Shown here: positions 9,101 through 17,512 of the stretch, piece after piece
How positions within the stretch are numbered: the first letter of the stretch is position 1
How the letters are laid out: each line of letters opens with the position of its first letter
Assembly (NCBI GenBank): GCA_905250885.1
Contig: CAJNOQ010002242.1
Span: 1-25,439, forward strand
Origin: Didymodactylos carnosus
Lineage: Eukaryota > Rotifera > Eurotatoria > Philodinida > Philodinidae
Direction of reading: 5' to 3'
DNA length: 25,439 nt
Notes under the pieces: model-generated
What the model saw: the letters and a program-made list of their open reading frames with translations, nothing else
What the model was told of the DNA's origin: nothing
The model's database searches: none
Position numbers and translations under genes: made by a program

Positions 9101-12100
9101 TTCCTTTATTCTGTTTTGATGTAGCTAAATTCGGTTCACTAATGCCTTTTTTCATGGTGCCAGTTGTTGTCGTTTTTGTAGTTGCTTTATGAGGTTGTTC
9201 ATTATTTGAGCGAAGCACTACGTCATCATCTTTTTGACTGAAGAAACCTTTCTTTCTCGATGCTGTTGCTGATAACGGGGTTTTTAATTCTTCGTAAATG
9301 TTTTCCGGTTTTGTGCTATTTGTCAATGGTAAAAGACCGGTGGAAGCGAATGTTTTCGAGACACCAGCTGTTAAATCCATACAACTGATTGAACGAGCAC
9401 CTAAATAGGAGATAAAAGTATAAACCTCAAATCGTCCAAATCTGAACTGAACATTCGTATCGATCGATGTACAAGTGCATTCTTCTCAATTAGCTTTGAC
9501 CACGATCACTTTTTAGAGGTCGTACTACTATACGTAGATTTTAACGTGTGTAACAACACCTTTTCTATCATTGATATAATTTGCTTTAAATGTCAAAAAT
9601 ATTTTTTATACTAACTAATTTGAATGGCTCTTTCCTATTGTCAATATTATACATACTATTCCATCTATGCATCATGGCTTAAGTTATAGAAAATATTTCT
9701 GAAAATTGTCAGCTAGATATTGTTCTGTTTCCTGCATCACTAGTTAGATACGTTATATGATCTGTTGACTAAGAAATAGTATCTTTGTCCACCGAATATC
9801 TCGAGATAGATAGACCCCATTACGTTTCGGTTTAGGGTGAAGACAAGTATGTGTTTAGGCACTTTTTACGATCTTTTTCTGTAGCCGTTGGATTTTTAAT
9901 TCCTGCTGACAGGGAGATAGCAAAGGTGGTTCCCGACAGCCCAAGGTCGCTTCCAACCACTGCAAAACAGCGATAGAGCCCTGCGGGTGTGTTAAGCACC
10001 CACAGTAGGCTAATATGTTGAGAGAATAAGTAAAACTCTCACCTAAATCGAATGTTGGAGAGTCAGTTGCCGTGGATGAAGCAGACGAACTCGAGGATAC
10101 GGATGAGGTAAATTTTGTTTTTTTTTCAACGGTTTCTGTAAGTTTCTTATGATGATTTTGTTCAAATGTTCTGGGCGGTTTTTTAGGTGCTTGTGGAGGC
10201 AGTGATAGGGGTTGATAAACAGGATTTGACACAACTGGTAATGGATATTGAGCATAAGCCTCAACTTTTTTTGATGTGCTTGTGCTGTTTCGGATGATAA
10301 CTGGTTTCACCACCGGTGTATTCAAGTCATTTACGCTGGTACTAAGCGCACAAGTTGGCGTTGTCAAATCATAAGTGAAACCCGTTGAACTTGTTGATGA
10401 AAGTTGTTTCTTCCTTGTTGAATTTCTATCGAGTGTACCAGCAGCGAACGGAGGATGTATCTGAACACGCTCCGCATGAACATTATTCCAACGTTTGATC
10501 TTTTTTGATTGTTGTTGTTGTTGTTGTTGATTAACAACTCTACTTGTTAAACCCACACCAGTAGGGATTACTTCTAAAACAGGAGAACGAGAAGCAGGAA
10601 ATATTGTTGTTTGGACGACGTAAGATGTGGCAGAAATTTCTGATGATGGATTTTGGGCTAAAAAAAATAAATTCATAAAATACGAAAACTAGTACTTCGC
10701 ATTTGATCCGAAGTTGGGCATTCATCACTATTAACAATTTGATCATAGGAGTATACAGTTTTTGAATCATTTTTCTTTGTACTTACGTGTTATATGTCCC
10801 ATCATTGGTCTATATTCTTCTGCTTGTGATGATGAGTTACTTCGTACACTTTTCATGGATGTTGCTGTTAAATTTCCTACCATTGAGTTATTATCGCGAC
10901 TGCGAATCGTTGTTCCTGTTCCGCTAATGATTGAAGATGATGATGAGATGGAAGATATATCCTGTCGACCCGACTGTGTAGTTGTTGTCAAAGTTTGTGA
11001 TTTTTGTGGTAAATTCGAATTTGAGGCTTCGATTATTGTTTGACTTAATGGTGAATCACAAAATACATCATCGTTTGTATCTTTCATTTGAAGAGTGTCA
11101 TAGCATTGATTAACAGCAAAGATAGAATGTTTTGATTCGACTTTTGAAGGATTTAATAAATCTCGTTTTTGTTCCGATAATAACTAAAATGGAGAATATA
11201 TTGTATAAGAATAATGGAAAAAAATTGAATACAGATCCGTAAGAATGACGTACTACCAGCATTCAGTTCGATATTTAGTCCAAAAATGAAACTTCCATTA
11301 GTGAAAAATAATATTTGATATCTAGACTATCATTATATATAAAAGTATTTTTTCATCTCTCCTAGATCATTAAAAAACTCACTCAAAAATAATTTAAAAA
11401 GTCCATAAAAATTGTCGAAAACTGCATTCTAAAAACGTTTTCGATGTAATAAATGAATTTTCGAAATTGAAAATGATTTTAAGTATAAAATCCTAACTCA
11501 TGAGTGGGCATGAATGCGATTATATGCCAGGCATATCTATTTGACAAACCAGACGTTTCTATTGTACAGCAAATCTCTTTGAAAAAAATAATTTTTCGGC
11601 TTTCTTGCAGCAAAAAATTCAGCATCAAACAGTGAAGAATCATCGTCCACACTAGCTTAATCTTGCCAAATACGAATTAATATACTTTACGATGTTTTAC
11701 ACTCTCAGAAAATTTTAACAGGTATTATTTCATTTTAAACTATAGCGTTTTCAAAAAAAAAAGAATTTCTTTTCGTTGACCGGAAATTAATTAGATGAAA
11801 ACGATGCAATTTCACCACGATCTTAATGAACGAGCTAATTTCTTACCCATTTATTTGCTTTTGTTCTTCCATCACTCGAACTCGATGAAGCTGAAGCACC
11901 AATTCCGTTATAGAAATCATTTGAATATTTTGATTGAATCGATGGAGCTGGTGAAGAATTTGAATCATAACTATTTGACTCAGTCGATAACGATGTCGAT
12001 GAATATAATCTCGAATTATTATTAAATAATCTTGGCGATGAATTATTTTTTATCGCTCCATCCGAATAATCTTCGTTGGACTGAACAATATCATAAACGC

Positions 12101-15100
12101 TATTATTTATGGCCGATGTTAACTGTGTTGGTGGTGATATGGATCGTCTATTAACTACACCAGGTTTAACATGTAACATTACCCTCGATGGTTCATATTT
12201 ATGTGATGATGAAAAATTGAGGTGAGAAGAAGTATTACCACCCTTTAGAATTGATTTTGGTCTCGATATAGTTGAGACAAATTGTCGAGTAGATGCCATA
12301 CGTCTAATATCGTGATCTTCTGCTAAACGACTACTGTCTTGACAAAACGAAAGATATCCACTTCTTTGTTTTTTAAGAAAGGATGAATCTCGCATAGAAT
12401 GTTTATTAAAATTTCCACCTTCGATTGATGAATAAATAATAGGAGTTTGATGCTCTTTGACTAATTCTTCAATCGTGGAGGATACGGGTAGCGATTCACT
12501 AGTTGTTAATGCTGTATGATCATTATCAAGTTTTTCACTCGTAGATGAAGATAGTAATAAAGTTGGTTCCCGGATCAAATAGTCTAAAAAAACATAATAA
12601 GATTATTATACTTTTTGATAACTGTTTTGAATATAAAAGAGATTCAATAAATTTTATTTCAAATAATACATTTTAATATGACAGAGAGTAATTAGAATAG
12701 TTTACAATGTCAGCCACTCCAATCATAAATGCCGTTCATTTACCTTTTCTTATTAATCTTAAACGTGAAAAAGAACAGTTTAGTACTCTGATTTTTAACT
12801 TCTGTTTTTTTACTATTGAAATAATAAAATCATTAGATATGTATCTAATAATATACAGACTGTTTCTATATTTTTGGCATTTTATCACTCCCATGACTTT
12901 ATTTATAAATGACTAACAAACAAAAAAGTTTAGAAAGCATAGAATGATACTGTGATAAAAAAAAACAATAATCATGCTCACCATTCTCATTAGATTTTTT
13001 TGGAAGTTAAAAAAACAACATTTTTCTTCTAGTTCTTATCTTACCAAGTAGTTTACCTATTTTTTATGACTTAAAAATACACACACACGCCGATCTCAAA
13101 TTTCTTTGACCTTCATGTATACACACACACACACACATATAGTAGCATATTTTTACTTTTTGTTTCTTCTTTTCTTTTTTGAAAAATTGGCAGATACTGT
13201 ACTCTACATAAGTTTTCTTTTATCGCTGTTTTAGAGAAAACAGTACTAGATCTGCGTTTTTTAAAACTTTGAAAAATATTTTAGACAGACATTCAAACTC
13301 ACCGAACAATTTCCCTATAATTGAATAAAAAGAGATCCTTCTTATTTCTCACAGGTAAGAATAAATGTATCTAGAAATGAGTTTGTTGTTTTCAAACCTT
13401 GAAATTGTATAGAGAATAATAAAAGTCAATCAAGTTAAAAAATAAAACAATAAAAAAATAGACATGTACAACATATTGATTGAATTTTGGAAGTAGATAA
13501 CTTGTTCATTTTCTATCCGTTTGAGATTAAATTCTGTAAGATAGATCAAAAATTTCTTTCACTTCTTTTCTTGTAAGATACATTTTTCATATTTTTTGCC
13601 ATGGTTAGATAGAGCAAATCACGTTGCATAGAAAAAACTTAACCCCCAATTTTGGAACATATCGAATGACATGGGTCTCAGGGATTTTGAATGACCTCGA
13701 AGTTCTTCGTTTTTTCCAAAAATCCAAAACCAAAATTTTCACTCAAACTCCAAATATTTTCAGAACTCTTAGACACGTGTGATTCGGTCCAGTTTTTGTT
13801 CCTGATTCTGAGTATGACCTTGTTTTTGTGAAAATATTGAATTTTGACAGAACAAATTTGGGCAACAAAGAGAAAAAAATTGCGTTTTTCATGCTGTTCA
13901 TCGGTGATATCCACGTCTGTGGACATTCTGTATTCTTCATCTACGCAACTTCATTTTAGTTTAAGTATAGAATGGGCATAGTGAGCACTTAAGAGGTTCA
14001 CTTCAGTAGTCGTCTTTCCTGAATCTTCAAAAAAATCTCCTCCTGGGTTAAAAGGTTATGTTAAGACAAATGAGTGTGAATTTAAGAAATGGGCTCATCA
14101 AAATGAAAATTTTGAAAACAGGTTATTTCAACTAAATTTATATTTACCAGATTTCATTTTTCTTTTGTGTTCTTTTCTTACTGAATACTGTTGTTGTTCA
14201 TTATTGTTATCACGTTTTATTCTTTTCTCATTATATTTATTTTCGTCGTTTGATAATTGCATTGAACAATTTTTTAGTAGAGATGTTGATTGTTTTAATC
14301 TTGGTGGCGAAGATGATATTGCCGTTTTTTTAGGAGGAAATTTTTGTGTATGCTGTAATAGTTCATGAGCGAGTTTAATTCGAAGTTTTTGATATTCTAA
14401 TAAATAATCACGGTATCTTTCTTCAATTGTTCGTTTATCATTTTCAGATATTTCTAAATCATCGATATTTGTTGTTTTAGATAACGTTGATGAAGTAGAA
14501 ATAGTCTGTTTTAATTTTTCATCATCAGTTACTGGTAGATTTAGTACATTGTTCTGTTGACATATTATAGGAGGATTAATAGAAATTGTGTCTTCCGGAA
14601 CAGACGGGAGCGATGATAAAGAATTCTTTTTTAGTTTAGTAGTAGTAGATGAAGAAGAATTCTGCAGTGAACAATGAGAAGATGATTGTTGATCGGGTTG
14701 TACATTAGTATCGAGATTTCTTGTAGATTTTACTAAAAAAATGAAGAAAAAAAATGAAAATTTACAAATAATTTCTATATCCAAGTTAAAAACTCGACTT
14801 TATTTTTTCTATTCTTAAATATAAAAGCATTAAAAAATATGGCATATATGAGTATGATTCCTTCTGATCTATCTTAAATGGATAATTCATTCCTTAATTC
14901 TTCATCTATGTAAAGTTGAAAAATATTATGGAACATCAACATAATGAACTGTATTGTTCGTTAGTAACTAAACGTAAAAGATAAAATACAAACCTTGCTG
15001 TGTCACTTGATGTTTTATTCGTTTTTGATCAAACATTTGTCGTATTTGTTCAAAATGTCCTTTAGGCAAACTGCGTACACTTTCTCTAATACGTGAACCA

Positions 15101-15150
15101 TGTTGAAATGGATAGAGAGAATCATGCGATGTCTCTTTGCTCATCATCAT
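2913..15150 (-). CDS. DENND2-like: DENND2-like DENN-domain Rab GEF, 10 exons, 1534 aa
   Basis: Ten exons on the minus strand join with matching phases and no internal stop: 14994-15150, 14148-14732, 11847-12583, 10787-11183, 10043-10657, 8752-9400, 8082-8623, 6790-7137, 6345-6686, 2913-3145. All nine introns are GT-AG; phases are 1,1,0,1,1,2,1,1,1. The last third shows DENN signatures: FCFPEW (1073-1078), FRFTLTDMFGQRQHGYCSRF (1116-1135), LLYPFSWPHTYVPVLP (1263-1278), MLDICQAPTPYIVGIL (1281-1296) and TRTQLFEVFIRE near 1461-1472. The first thousand residues are low-complexity, with a NIYEEL motif (864-869) like the N-(I/P)-Y-E-D motifs I recall in DENND2 proteins. Family knowledge: DENN modules catalyse nucleotide exchange on Rab GTPases at membranes, and DENND2 proteins have been assigned to Rab9. 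A C-terminal DENN after a long disordered region fits DENND2 better than DENND1, whose DENN is N-terminal. The start is uncertain because an upstream exon may exist. The exact paralogue is not resolved. Confidence 0.9.
3237..3982. mobile_element. CpG-rich inverted-repeat element 1 (about 746 bp) in intron 9
   Basis: The ends 3237-3269 and 3950-3982 are inverted copies (27 of 33 positions), sharing the core AACTTTCA-x2-CTGAACT-x2-TGGCGTG. The interior is far richer in CG dinucleotides (TCGCGA, GCGATC, GAGTC motifs) than the AT-rich surroundings, and holds a compact hairpin at 3744-3775. No transposase frame is visible, so it would be non-autonomous. No clear target duplication is seen, so the exact outer limits are uncertain. 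Confidence 0.7.
4010..4430 (+). mobile_element. tRNA-derived SINE-like element with CORE/MIR-like segment
   Basis: A pol III A-box-like TGGCCTGATAGT (4020-4031) is followed 34 nt later by a near-consensus B box GTTCGAACC (4065-4073), the spacing of a tRNA gene. The flanking arms do not pair as a working tRNA, so it reads as a SINE head. Next comes CCTTGGGCAAGTTA (4100-4113) and GTGCCTCGG (4127-4135), which match in order and spacing the conserved CORE section of MIR-type SINEs as I recall it (CCTTGGGCAAGTCA, GAGCCTCAG). The 3' limit is a guess based on composition. It sits in intron 9 in reverse orientation to the gene. Confidence 0.6.
4441..4716. repeat. Short inverted-repeat element containing (CCCTA)n hairpin
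   Basis: 4441-4457 and 4700-4716 are inverted copies (15 of 17). Inside, a CCCTA pentamer occurs three times at 4579-4594, and then 4617-4628 (CTACCCTACCCT) pairs perfectly with 4637-4648 across an 8-nt loop. The minus strand therefore carries several GGG runs that could form a G-quadruplex. The pentamer is related to but not the same as the TTAGGG telomere repeat. No gene is present. Confidence 0.65.
5538..6266. mobile_element. CpG-rich inverted-repeat element 2 (about 730 bp) in intron 9
   Basis: Ends 5538-5572 and 6229-6266 are inverted copies around ATCCCAAGTCC-x-CTTTCTT (18 of 19 in the core). Inside, 5991-6025 and 6098-6132 form a 35-bp inverted repeat with one mismatch, and about 50 bp is directly repeated (from 6045 and from 6144). 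TCGCGA/GCGATCGCG motifs abound, as in element 1, and a GTCTTATTTC-type stretch is shared, so the two may be related. It lies in intron 9. A 12-nt string ATCTCTAGACGT recurs at 5324-5335 and 6276-6287, outside the two ends. Confidence 0.7.
6345..6686 (-). CDS. DENND2-like: Exon 9: cDENN-dDENN linker and most of dDENN
   Basis: Encodes residues 1344-1457. It starts with split Asp then VDQLLKSTRSSTENLSRF, a helical linker of alternating hydrophobic and charged residues, then CFMSIFVRSCYNYKDYL (about 1401-1417), the F-FV----Y pattern that starts dDENN. FDFDRFIQSKKQQQSIQLFL corresponds to the helix carrying F-KS and RFL in relatives. Acceptor CTATTTAG, donor TTTAG|GTAAGC, phase 1. Confidence 0.9.
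6790..7137 (-). CDS. DENND2-like: Exon 8: cDENN core
   Basis: Encodes residues 1228-1343. The acceptor has an excellent pyrimidine tract (TTTTGTCTCTTCTATTCCAG). ILYEQKLIFVSSELSIL, LLYPFSWPHTYVPVLP and MLDICQAPTPYIVGIL align in order with the cDENN pattern of family members: LLLERR-type strand, LYPF-W-H-YIPVLP, and a C-APTP-L-GI turn. This is the best-conserved part of the protein and the main ground for the family call. Donor ACAG|GTACGC, phase 1. Confidence 0.94.
7138..7611. other. Intron 7, 3' half: unassigned
   Basis: Starts (minus-strand end) with the branch and pyrimidine-tract region of the exon 8 acceptor. The stretch 7255-7420 is less AT-rich (GGCCGTCCGCCCCCC, GCGGCTTTCGAGC), perhaps an old repeat edge. 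No paired end is found, and no coding frame. Confidence 0.4.
7612..7934. mobile_element. Palindromic MITE-like element in intron 7
   Basis: 7612-7730 and 7815-7934 are inverted copies differing at about ten positions over roughly 119 bp, with an 84-nt spacer. Shared landmarks include TTAATATACTTCAAGCTAGA, CTAGCTTCATGGGCT and ACCGGCGCCGATTTTTCAAT. No protein is encoded. In the pre-mRNA of the DENND2-like gene this would fold into a very long hairpin inside the intron between the two key DENN exons. Confidence 0.85.
8082..8623 (-). CDS. DENND2-like: Exon 7: uDENN core and start of cDENN
   Basis: Encodes residues 1047-1227. It carries the two strongest uDENN signatures, FCFPEW (1073-1078) and FRFTLTDMFGQRQHGYCSRF (1116-1135), separated by an Asn/Ser/Thr-rich loop of about 37 residues that is longer than I recall in vertebrate DENND2. 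NALCIMSPFDMLDFYFHIL follows as the start of cDENN. I end the exon at ACTG|GTACGT (8082), although the frame stays open to 8002, because G|AT joins exon 8 in phase 1 and restores an unbroken DENN alignment (NLSTDTIIKIFSSILYEQKL). Confidence 0.92.
8752..9400 (-). CDS. DENND2-like: Exon 6: NIYEEL motif and start of uDENN
   Basis: Encodes residues 831-1046. It opens with a split Gly then ARSISCMDLTAG. NIYEEL lies at 864-869 and a basic LFDRFKRMVSLSK patch at 938-950. Residues 1021-1032 (LYDYVILIIPEF) match the beta-strand that opens the uDENN longin-like fold; family members have LFDYFVVV-type sequences here. It ends at donor ACAG|GTATTA in phase 2, the only phase-2 intron of the gene, and AG|T forms Ser with exon 7. 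Confidence 0.9.
9401..9854. other. Intron 5, 3' part: nothing recognised
   Basis: AT-rich intron sequence ending (minus strand) in CTCCTATTTAG at the exon 6 acceptor; no coding frame or repeat found. Confidence 0.5.
9855..10020 (-). other. GC-richer structured island in intron 5
   Basis: This part of intron 5 is clearly less AT-rich than its flanks. Two hairpins with internal loops can be drawn, at 9978-10010 (GGGTG/CACCC, CTG/CAG, GCC/GGC) and 9926-9960 (GTGGTT/AACCAC outer, CGAC/GTCG inner). On the host strand, exon 5 could also be read straight through it for 62 codons (SLNILAYCGCLTHPQ onward) to a stop at 9855. Candidates are an intronic structured RNA, an exon extension used when the intron is retained, or a repeat fragment. 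No H/ACA or C/D box arrangement is convincing. Confidence 0.35.
10043..10657 (-). CDS. DENND2-like: Exon 5: poly-Gln and proline-rich region
   Basis: Encodes residues 626-830. A C|CC proline codon spans the junction with exon 4, then QNPSSEISATSYVVQ. Contains a run of seven Gln encoded by CAA repeats (about 10510-10530), a proline-rich stretch (YPLPVVSNPVYQPLSLPPQA followed by PKKPPR) that resembles SH3-ligand cores, and a Ser run. The donor TTTAG|GTGAGA at 10042 is phase 1 (Gly split). The frame stays open beyond the donor for another 62 codons to 9855, so intron retention would give a different truncated C-terminus. Confidence 0.87.
10787..11183 (-). CDS. DENND2-like: Exon 4: disordered region
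   Basis: Encodes residues 494-625 plus one base. The acceptor CATTTTAG at 11184 opens in phase 0 with LLSEQKRDLLNPSKVESK, in frame with MKDTNDDVFCDSPLSQTI. The exon ends ...MMGHIT at a consensus donor ACAC|GTAAGT in phase 1. Rich in Ser, Thr and Gln (SISSSSSII, TLTTTTQS). The reading frame runs on past the donor for a few codons, but the GTAAGT consensus and the exact phase match to exon 5 support splicing at this site. Confidence 0.87.
11184..11846. other. Intron 3: nothing recognised
   Basis: 663-nt phase-0 intron with a strong GTAAGA donor and CATTTTAG acceptor. AT-rich, with no open frame or repeat that stands out. Confidence 0.6.
11847..12583 (-). CDS. DENND2-like: Exon 3: Ser-rich low-complexity region
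   Basis: Encodes residues 248-493. It enters in phase 1 (completing Asp, then YLIREPTLLLSSS) and leaves in phase 0 after Trp at the strong donor TGG|GTAAGA. Contains long Ser/Asn stretches, ASASSSSSDGR near the end, and basic short motifs such as SRPKSILKGG and VVNRRSISPP that look like phosphorylation or docking sites in a disordered tail. No domain is recognised. The phase joins perfectly to exons 2 and 4, which excludes a missed exon that would change frame here. Confidence 0.88.
12584..14147. other. Intron 2 (1564 nt) with unassigned open stretch
   Basis: Exons 2 and 3 join in phase across it, so no exon is required inside. It contains an (AC)8 run and, at 13678-13926 on the minus strand, an 82-codon open stretch starting MSTDVDITDEQHEKRN, overlapped by a second open frame. 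The stretch is less AT-rich than its flanks but resembles no family I know and has no clear splice sites. A repeat remnant is as likely as a nested exon. Confidence 0.4.
13121..13137. repeat. (AC)8 microsatellite
   Basis: Perfect AC dinucleotide run inside intron 2, with a shorter AC run at 13079-13088 just before it. Confidence 0.9.
14148..14732 (-). CDS. DENND2-like: Exon 2: disordered region plus charged helix
   Basis: Encodes residues 53-247 (195 codons, phase 1 at both ends; the split codons join as G|TA Val and G|AC Asp). The composition is Ser/Thr/Gln/Asn-rich, with a PSVPED acidic patch. Residues about 146-183 (from DLEISENDKRTIEERY to ELLQHTQK) are dense in Glu, Arg, Lys and Leu with few helix breakers. 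They probably form an alpha-helix or short coiled coil, the only predicted ordered segment in the N-terminal half. The end is strongly basic (KRIKRDNNN, RKEHKRKMK). Acceptor TTTTTTTAG, donor CTG|GTAAAT. Confidence 0.88.
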
Positions 15151-15152
15151 AT
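14994..15152 (-). CDS. DENND2-like: Exon 1 of DENND2-like gene (start codon exon)
   Basis: Encodes residues 1-52 plus one base. It opens with three consecutive Met codons (15150-15142), then SKETSHDSLYPFQHGSR and a basic stretch ending HQVTQQ. The donor is AAG|GTTTGT at 14993. A T-rich tract ending TATTAG sits just before 15152, so the exon probably begins at an acceptor two bases before the first ATG. Either the exon upstream is 5' UTR, or the frame continues upstream in phase 1, the commonest phase in this gene. I take the first ATG as start with moderate confidence. Confidence 0.7.
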
Positions 15153-17149
15153 CTAATATTAAAGAAAAGAAAATAATTTTCATCTATATATGTGTGATAT
15201 AAGGTTGAAAAGTAAAATAAACTACTGGTCATCAACTTATGATATTCTCATGTGAAAGAAAGGTTATAAATGAAGATATTATTTCTAACTATTTTAAGAT
15301 ATTTAACACTCTCATTTCTAATGAACTATCGGGTAGATTATGAGAAGGTATATGGATTGTTACTTATATAGCGGCTATCCAGGTAAAAAGAAGTCGAATA
15401 AAATGTGAAGTCCGTGTTTCGTCCTGGATGGAGATCTAAGATTAAAAAAAGTGTGAACAAAACGCCAACTTTGGACGAGAGTACGAAATTTGAACTCTGC
15501 AAAAAAAAAAAGATAAGTGCTAAAAAGATAGCAAAGTTGCTGGTTCTGAGACTGATTCGGACGCCGTTCAATCACTTTTTTGTTTATTTTAAAATTTATC
15601 ATAAAAGCTCAAAGCACATCTTTTATTTAAACATATTTAAATGAAACTATAAAATTTTGATTAAACTATAAATGAAACTCTTTAAAAGTCACTCTAACAC
15701 GTGTAAAATTATTACGTAAAGAAAAATGTCAGAACAAGATTAAAGATAGAAGTTCAAACGAAACTATTAACGTGTTCAGACAATTTTCTTCAAAAAAATT
15801 CTTGTTTCATTTAATTTATATAGTCACATGTTTTTAAAAAGCAATTAAGAACGAATAAATTTTCTTCTTTTCTTCGCTCATGTTTCTTAATGTTTTTTTA
15901 AATGCCAGTAGTCTTTTACCGCTTTAGAAAGTTGTTCTTTCTCTCTTTCTATTGGAATACTTGACACACACACATACATAAGTAAATAACTGTGTTGTTT
16001 GTACAATAATAATTTAGCCTTTCTTACTCACTCTTTCTTACAGCGATATTGCACTTAAGTATGTATTTACCTGTTGTCTACTGGAAAAAAGAAAATGAGT
16101 TCAATTTCACAAAAAGATTAGTACTAATGGGATTACTTATTCTAATCGAGTACATACTCATATAGAACAAGAAAATGTTTCTCTTTTAAAGATATCAATG
16201 CTTGACCGAGAGATTTAAAATGAAATTTTTTTACATTCATACAAAGATTTAAGTTTTATTGCTCATATAAAATAATAACATCTTATTAGTGACAAAAAAA
16301 TAAAACTAACAGAGGGATGGTGATGTGTGAGTGCATTGTTACTTGTTAATGTTATGTTACATATTTTAACGAACTGAGATTAGATCATACACATTAAAAA
16401 TGTAATTAGACAAATGTGTCAAGAGAATATAATAACATATGTACAAGCAATATCAAGGCTATAATACAGAAAGCTGATAACTGTTGATTATAGTATTGAA
16501 AAAACTGAATTATTTGACACCCTTATTTAACGAACAAACACCTCATTGTTATTCATTTGTTATGAAATGAAGAGGAAATTTCGAATGATTCAAGTTATAT
16601 AATGTGAAAACATAAAAATTGTGAACATATTTAGTAGTGTTTCGAATGTTAGAGACAATTTTTAATAAAACATACATATCAGCCGTCACGAAGCTAAAAT
16701 CTTTTATAAAATAAACTATTTAACGATTGCAAATTGAAATAATTTTAAAAAATTTTCTTCTGCGACTTGTTGAAGTAAATTTCTTTCCTACCTTTAAAAG
16801 AGAATTTCTTTCCTACGTTAACGAATTTGTATTACTTGTAGGAAAGAACAATAATAATGACTGCTCAATTCTGATGATAATCAAATTAATAGGAAACGTG
16901 AGAAAGACAAACATGCCGTAACCTTTTGCTATTTTCAATTTATTTTTATTTTTATGATTATTACTTTCTACGTATTTAATTTTGATTCATGGACAGATAG
17001 AAAAAAATGTTTTATTTAATGTATCAAGTAGACGGGTTAGTACTTCTATGTTTGTTTACTGACATATATAAGAAATAGCTAAATCTTAGAGAAATTGTGA
17101 TATAAATTAAACAGCACTAGACAAAGACGAGTAAAAACTAAAAATCAAT
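15153..17149. other. Upstream flank of the DENND2-like gene; possible 5' UTR splice site
   Basis: No coding exon is recognised. On the minus strand 16071-16080 (TAGACAACAG) lies between a strong acceptor-like tract (TTTTCTTTTTTCCAG) and a good donor (CAG|GTAAAT). It could be a 10-nt microexon or the end of a 5' UTR exon. Spliced to exon 1 it would place an in-frame TAG shortly before the three Met codons, which would support that start. At 16777-16849 TTCTTTCCTAC occurs twice directly and once inverted. The region near 15400-15600 is open in several frames, without a recognisable product. Confidence 0.3.
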
Positions 17150-17512
17150 AACCCTCCTTCCCCGTAATAGAAGTCCCGGGAGCTTTTAAACTGTCCAAGC
17201 GTTCAAAATTTTTAGGGGAGAAGCTTGTAATAGGTCCCACTATTTTTCAAGGGTTTCACGTATAAAAATTTTGTAACAACTTTTAGGGTTTTCCAGAGCT
17301 TTTCGAAGGGATTTCAAGAAAATTTCGCGATTCTCATGCTGATATGTAAAATTTAAACGAATTTTTATCTTAAAATGCTGGAAATTTGACAGTTTTTACT
17401 TTAGCAATACTAATGAAACTTTCGGAAAATTTCAAAATTTTTTTCAAATGAAGCTTCTAATACATTTTTCACATCGACCTCTCCAAGGGGGGCTTCTAAT
17501 AGGGAAGGGGTT
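17150..17512. mobile_element. MITE-like element with TTCTAATAGGG-type termini
   Basis: 17150-17182 and 17481-17512 are imperfect inverted copies (AACCC, CTTCCC, TA-x-TAGAAG and GGAG blocks shared, roughly 25 of 33). The motif AAGCTTCTAATAGG or a close variant recurs inside at about 17224 and 17450, so sub-terminal repeats are present. No protein frame is visible. It is 363 bp long, in the non-coding region upstream of the DENND2-like gene. Confidence 0.65.

Noticed and set aside
13079..13137. Telomere or satellite array
   Set aside because: Simple AC microsatellite only; no higher-order repeat.
13678..13940. Nested gene in intron 2 (MSTDVDITDEQ...)
   Set aside because: Overlapping alternative frame, no family resemblance, and exons 2 and 3 join without it. 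Kept only as an unassigned stretch.
15338..15644. Overlapping open frames on both strands, one Lys-rich
   Set aside because: Three frames are open at once with no recognisable product or splice signals; no basis for choosing one.
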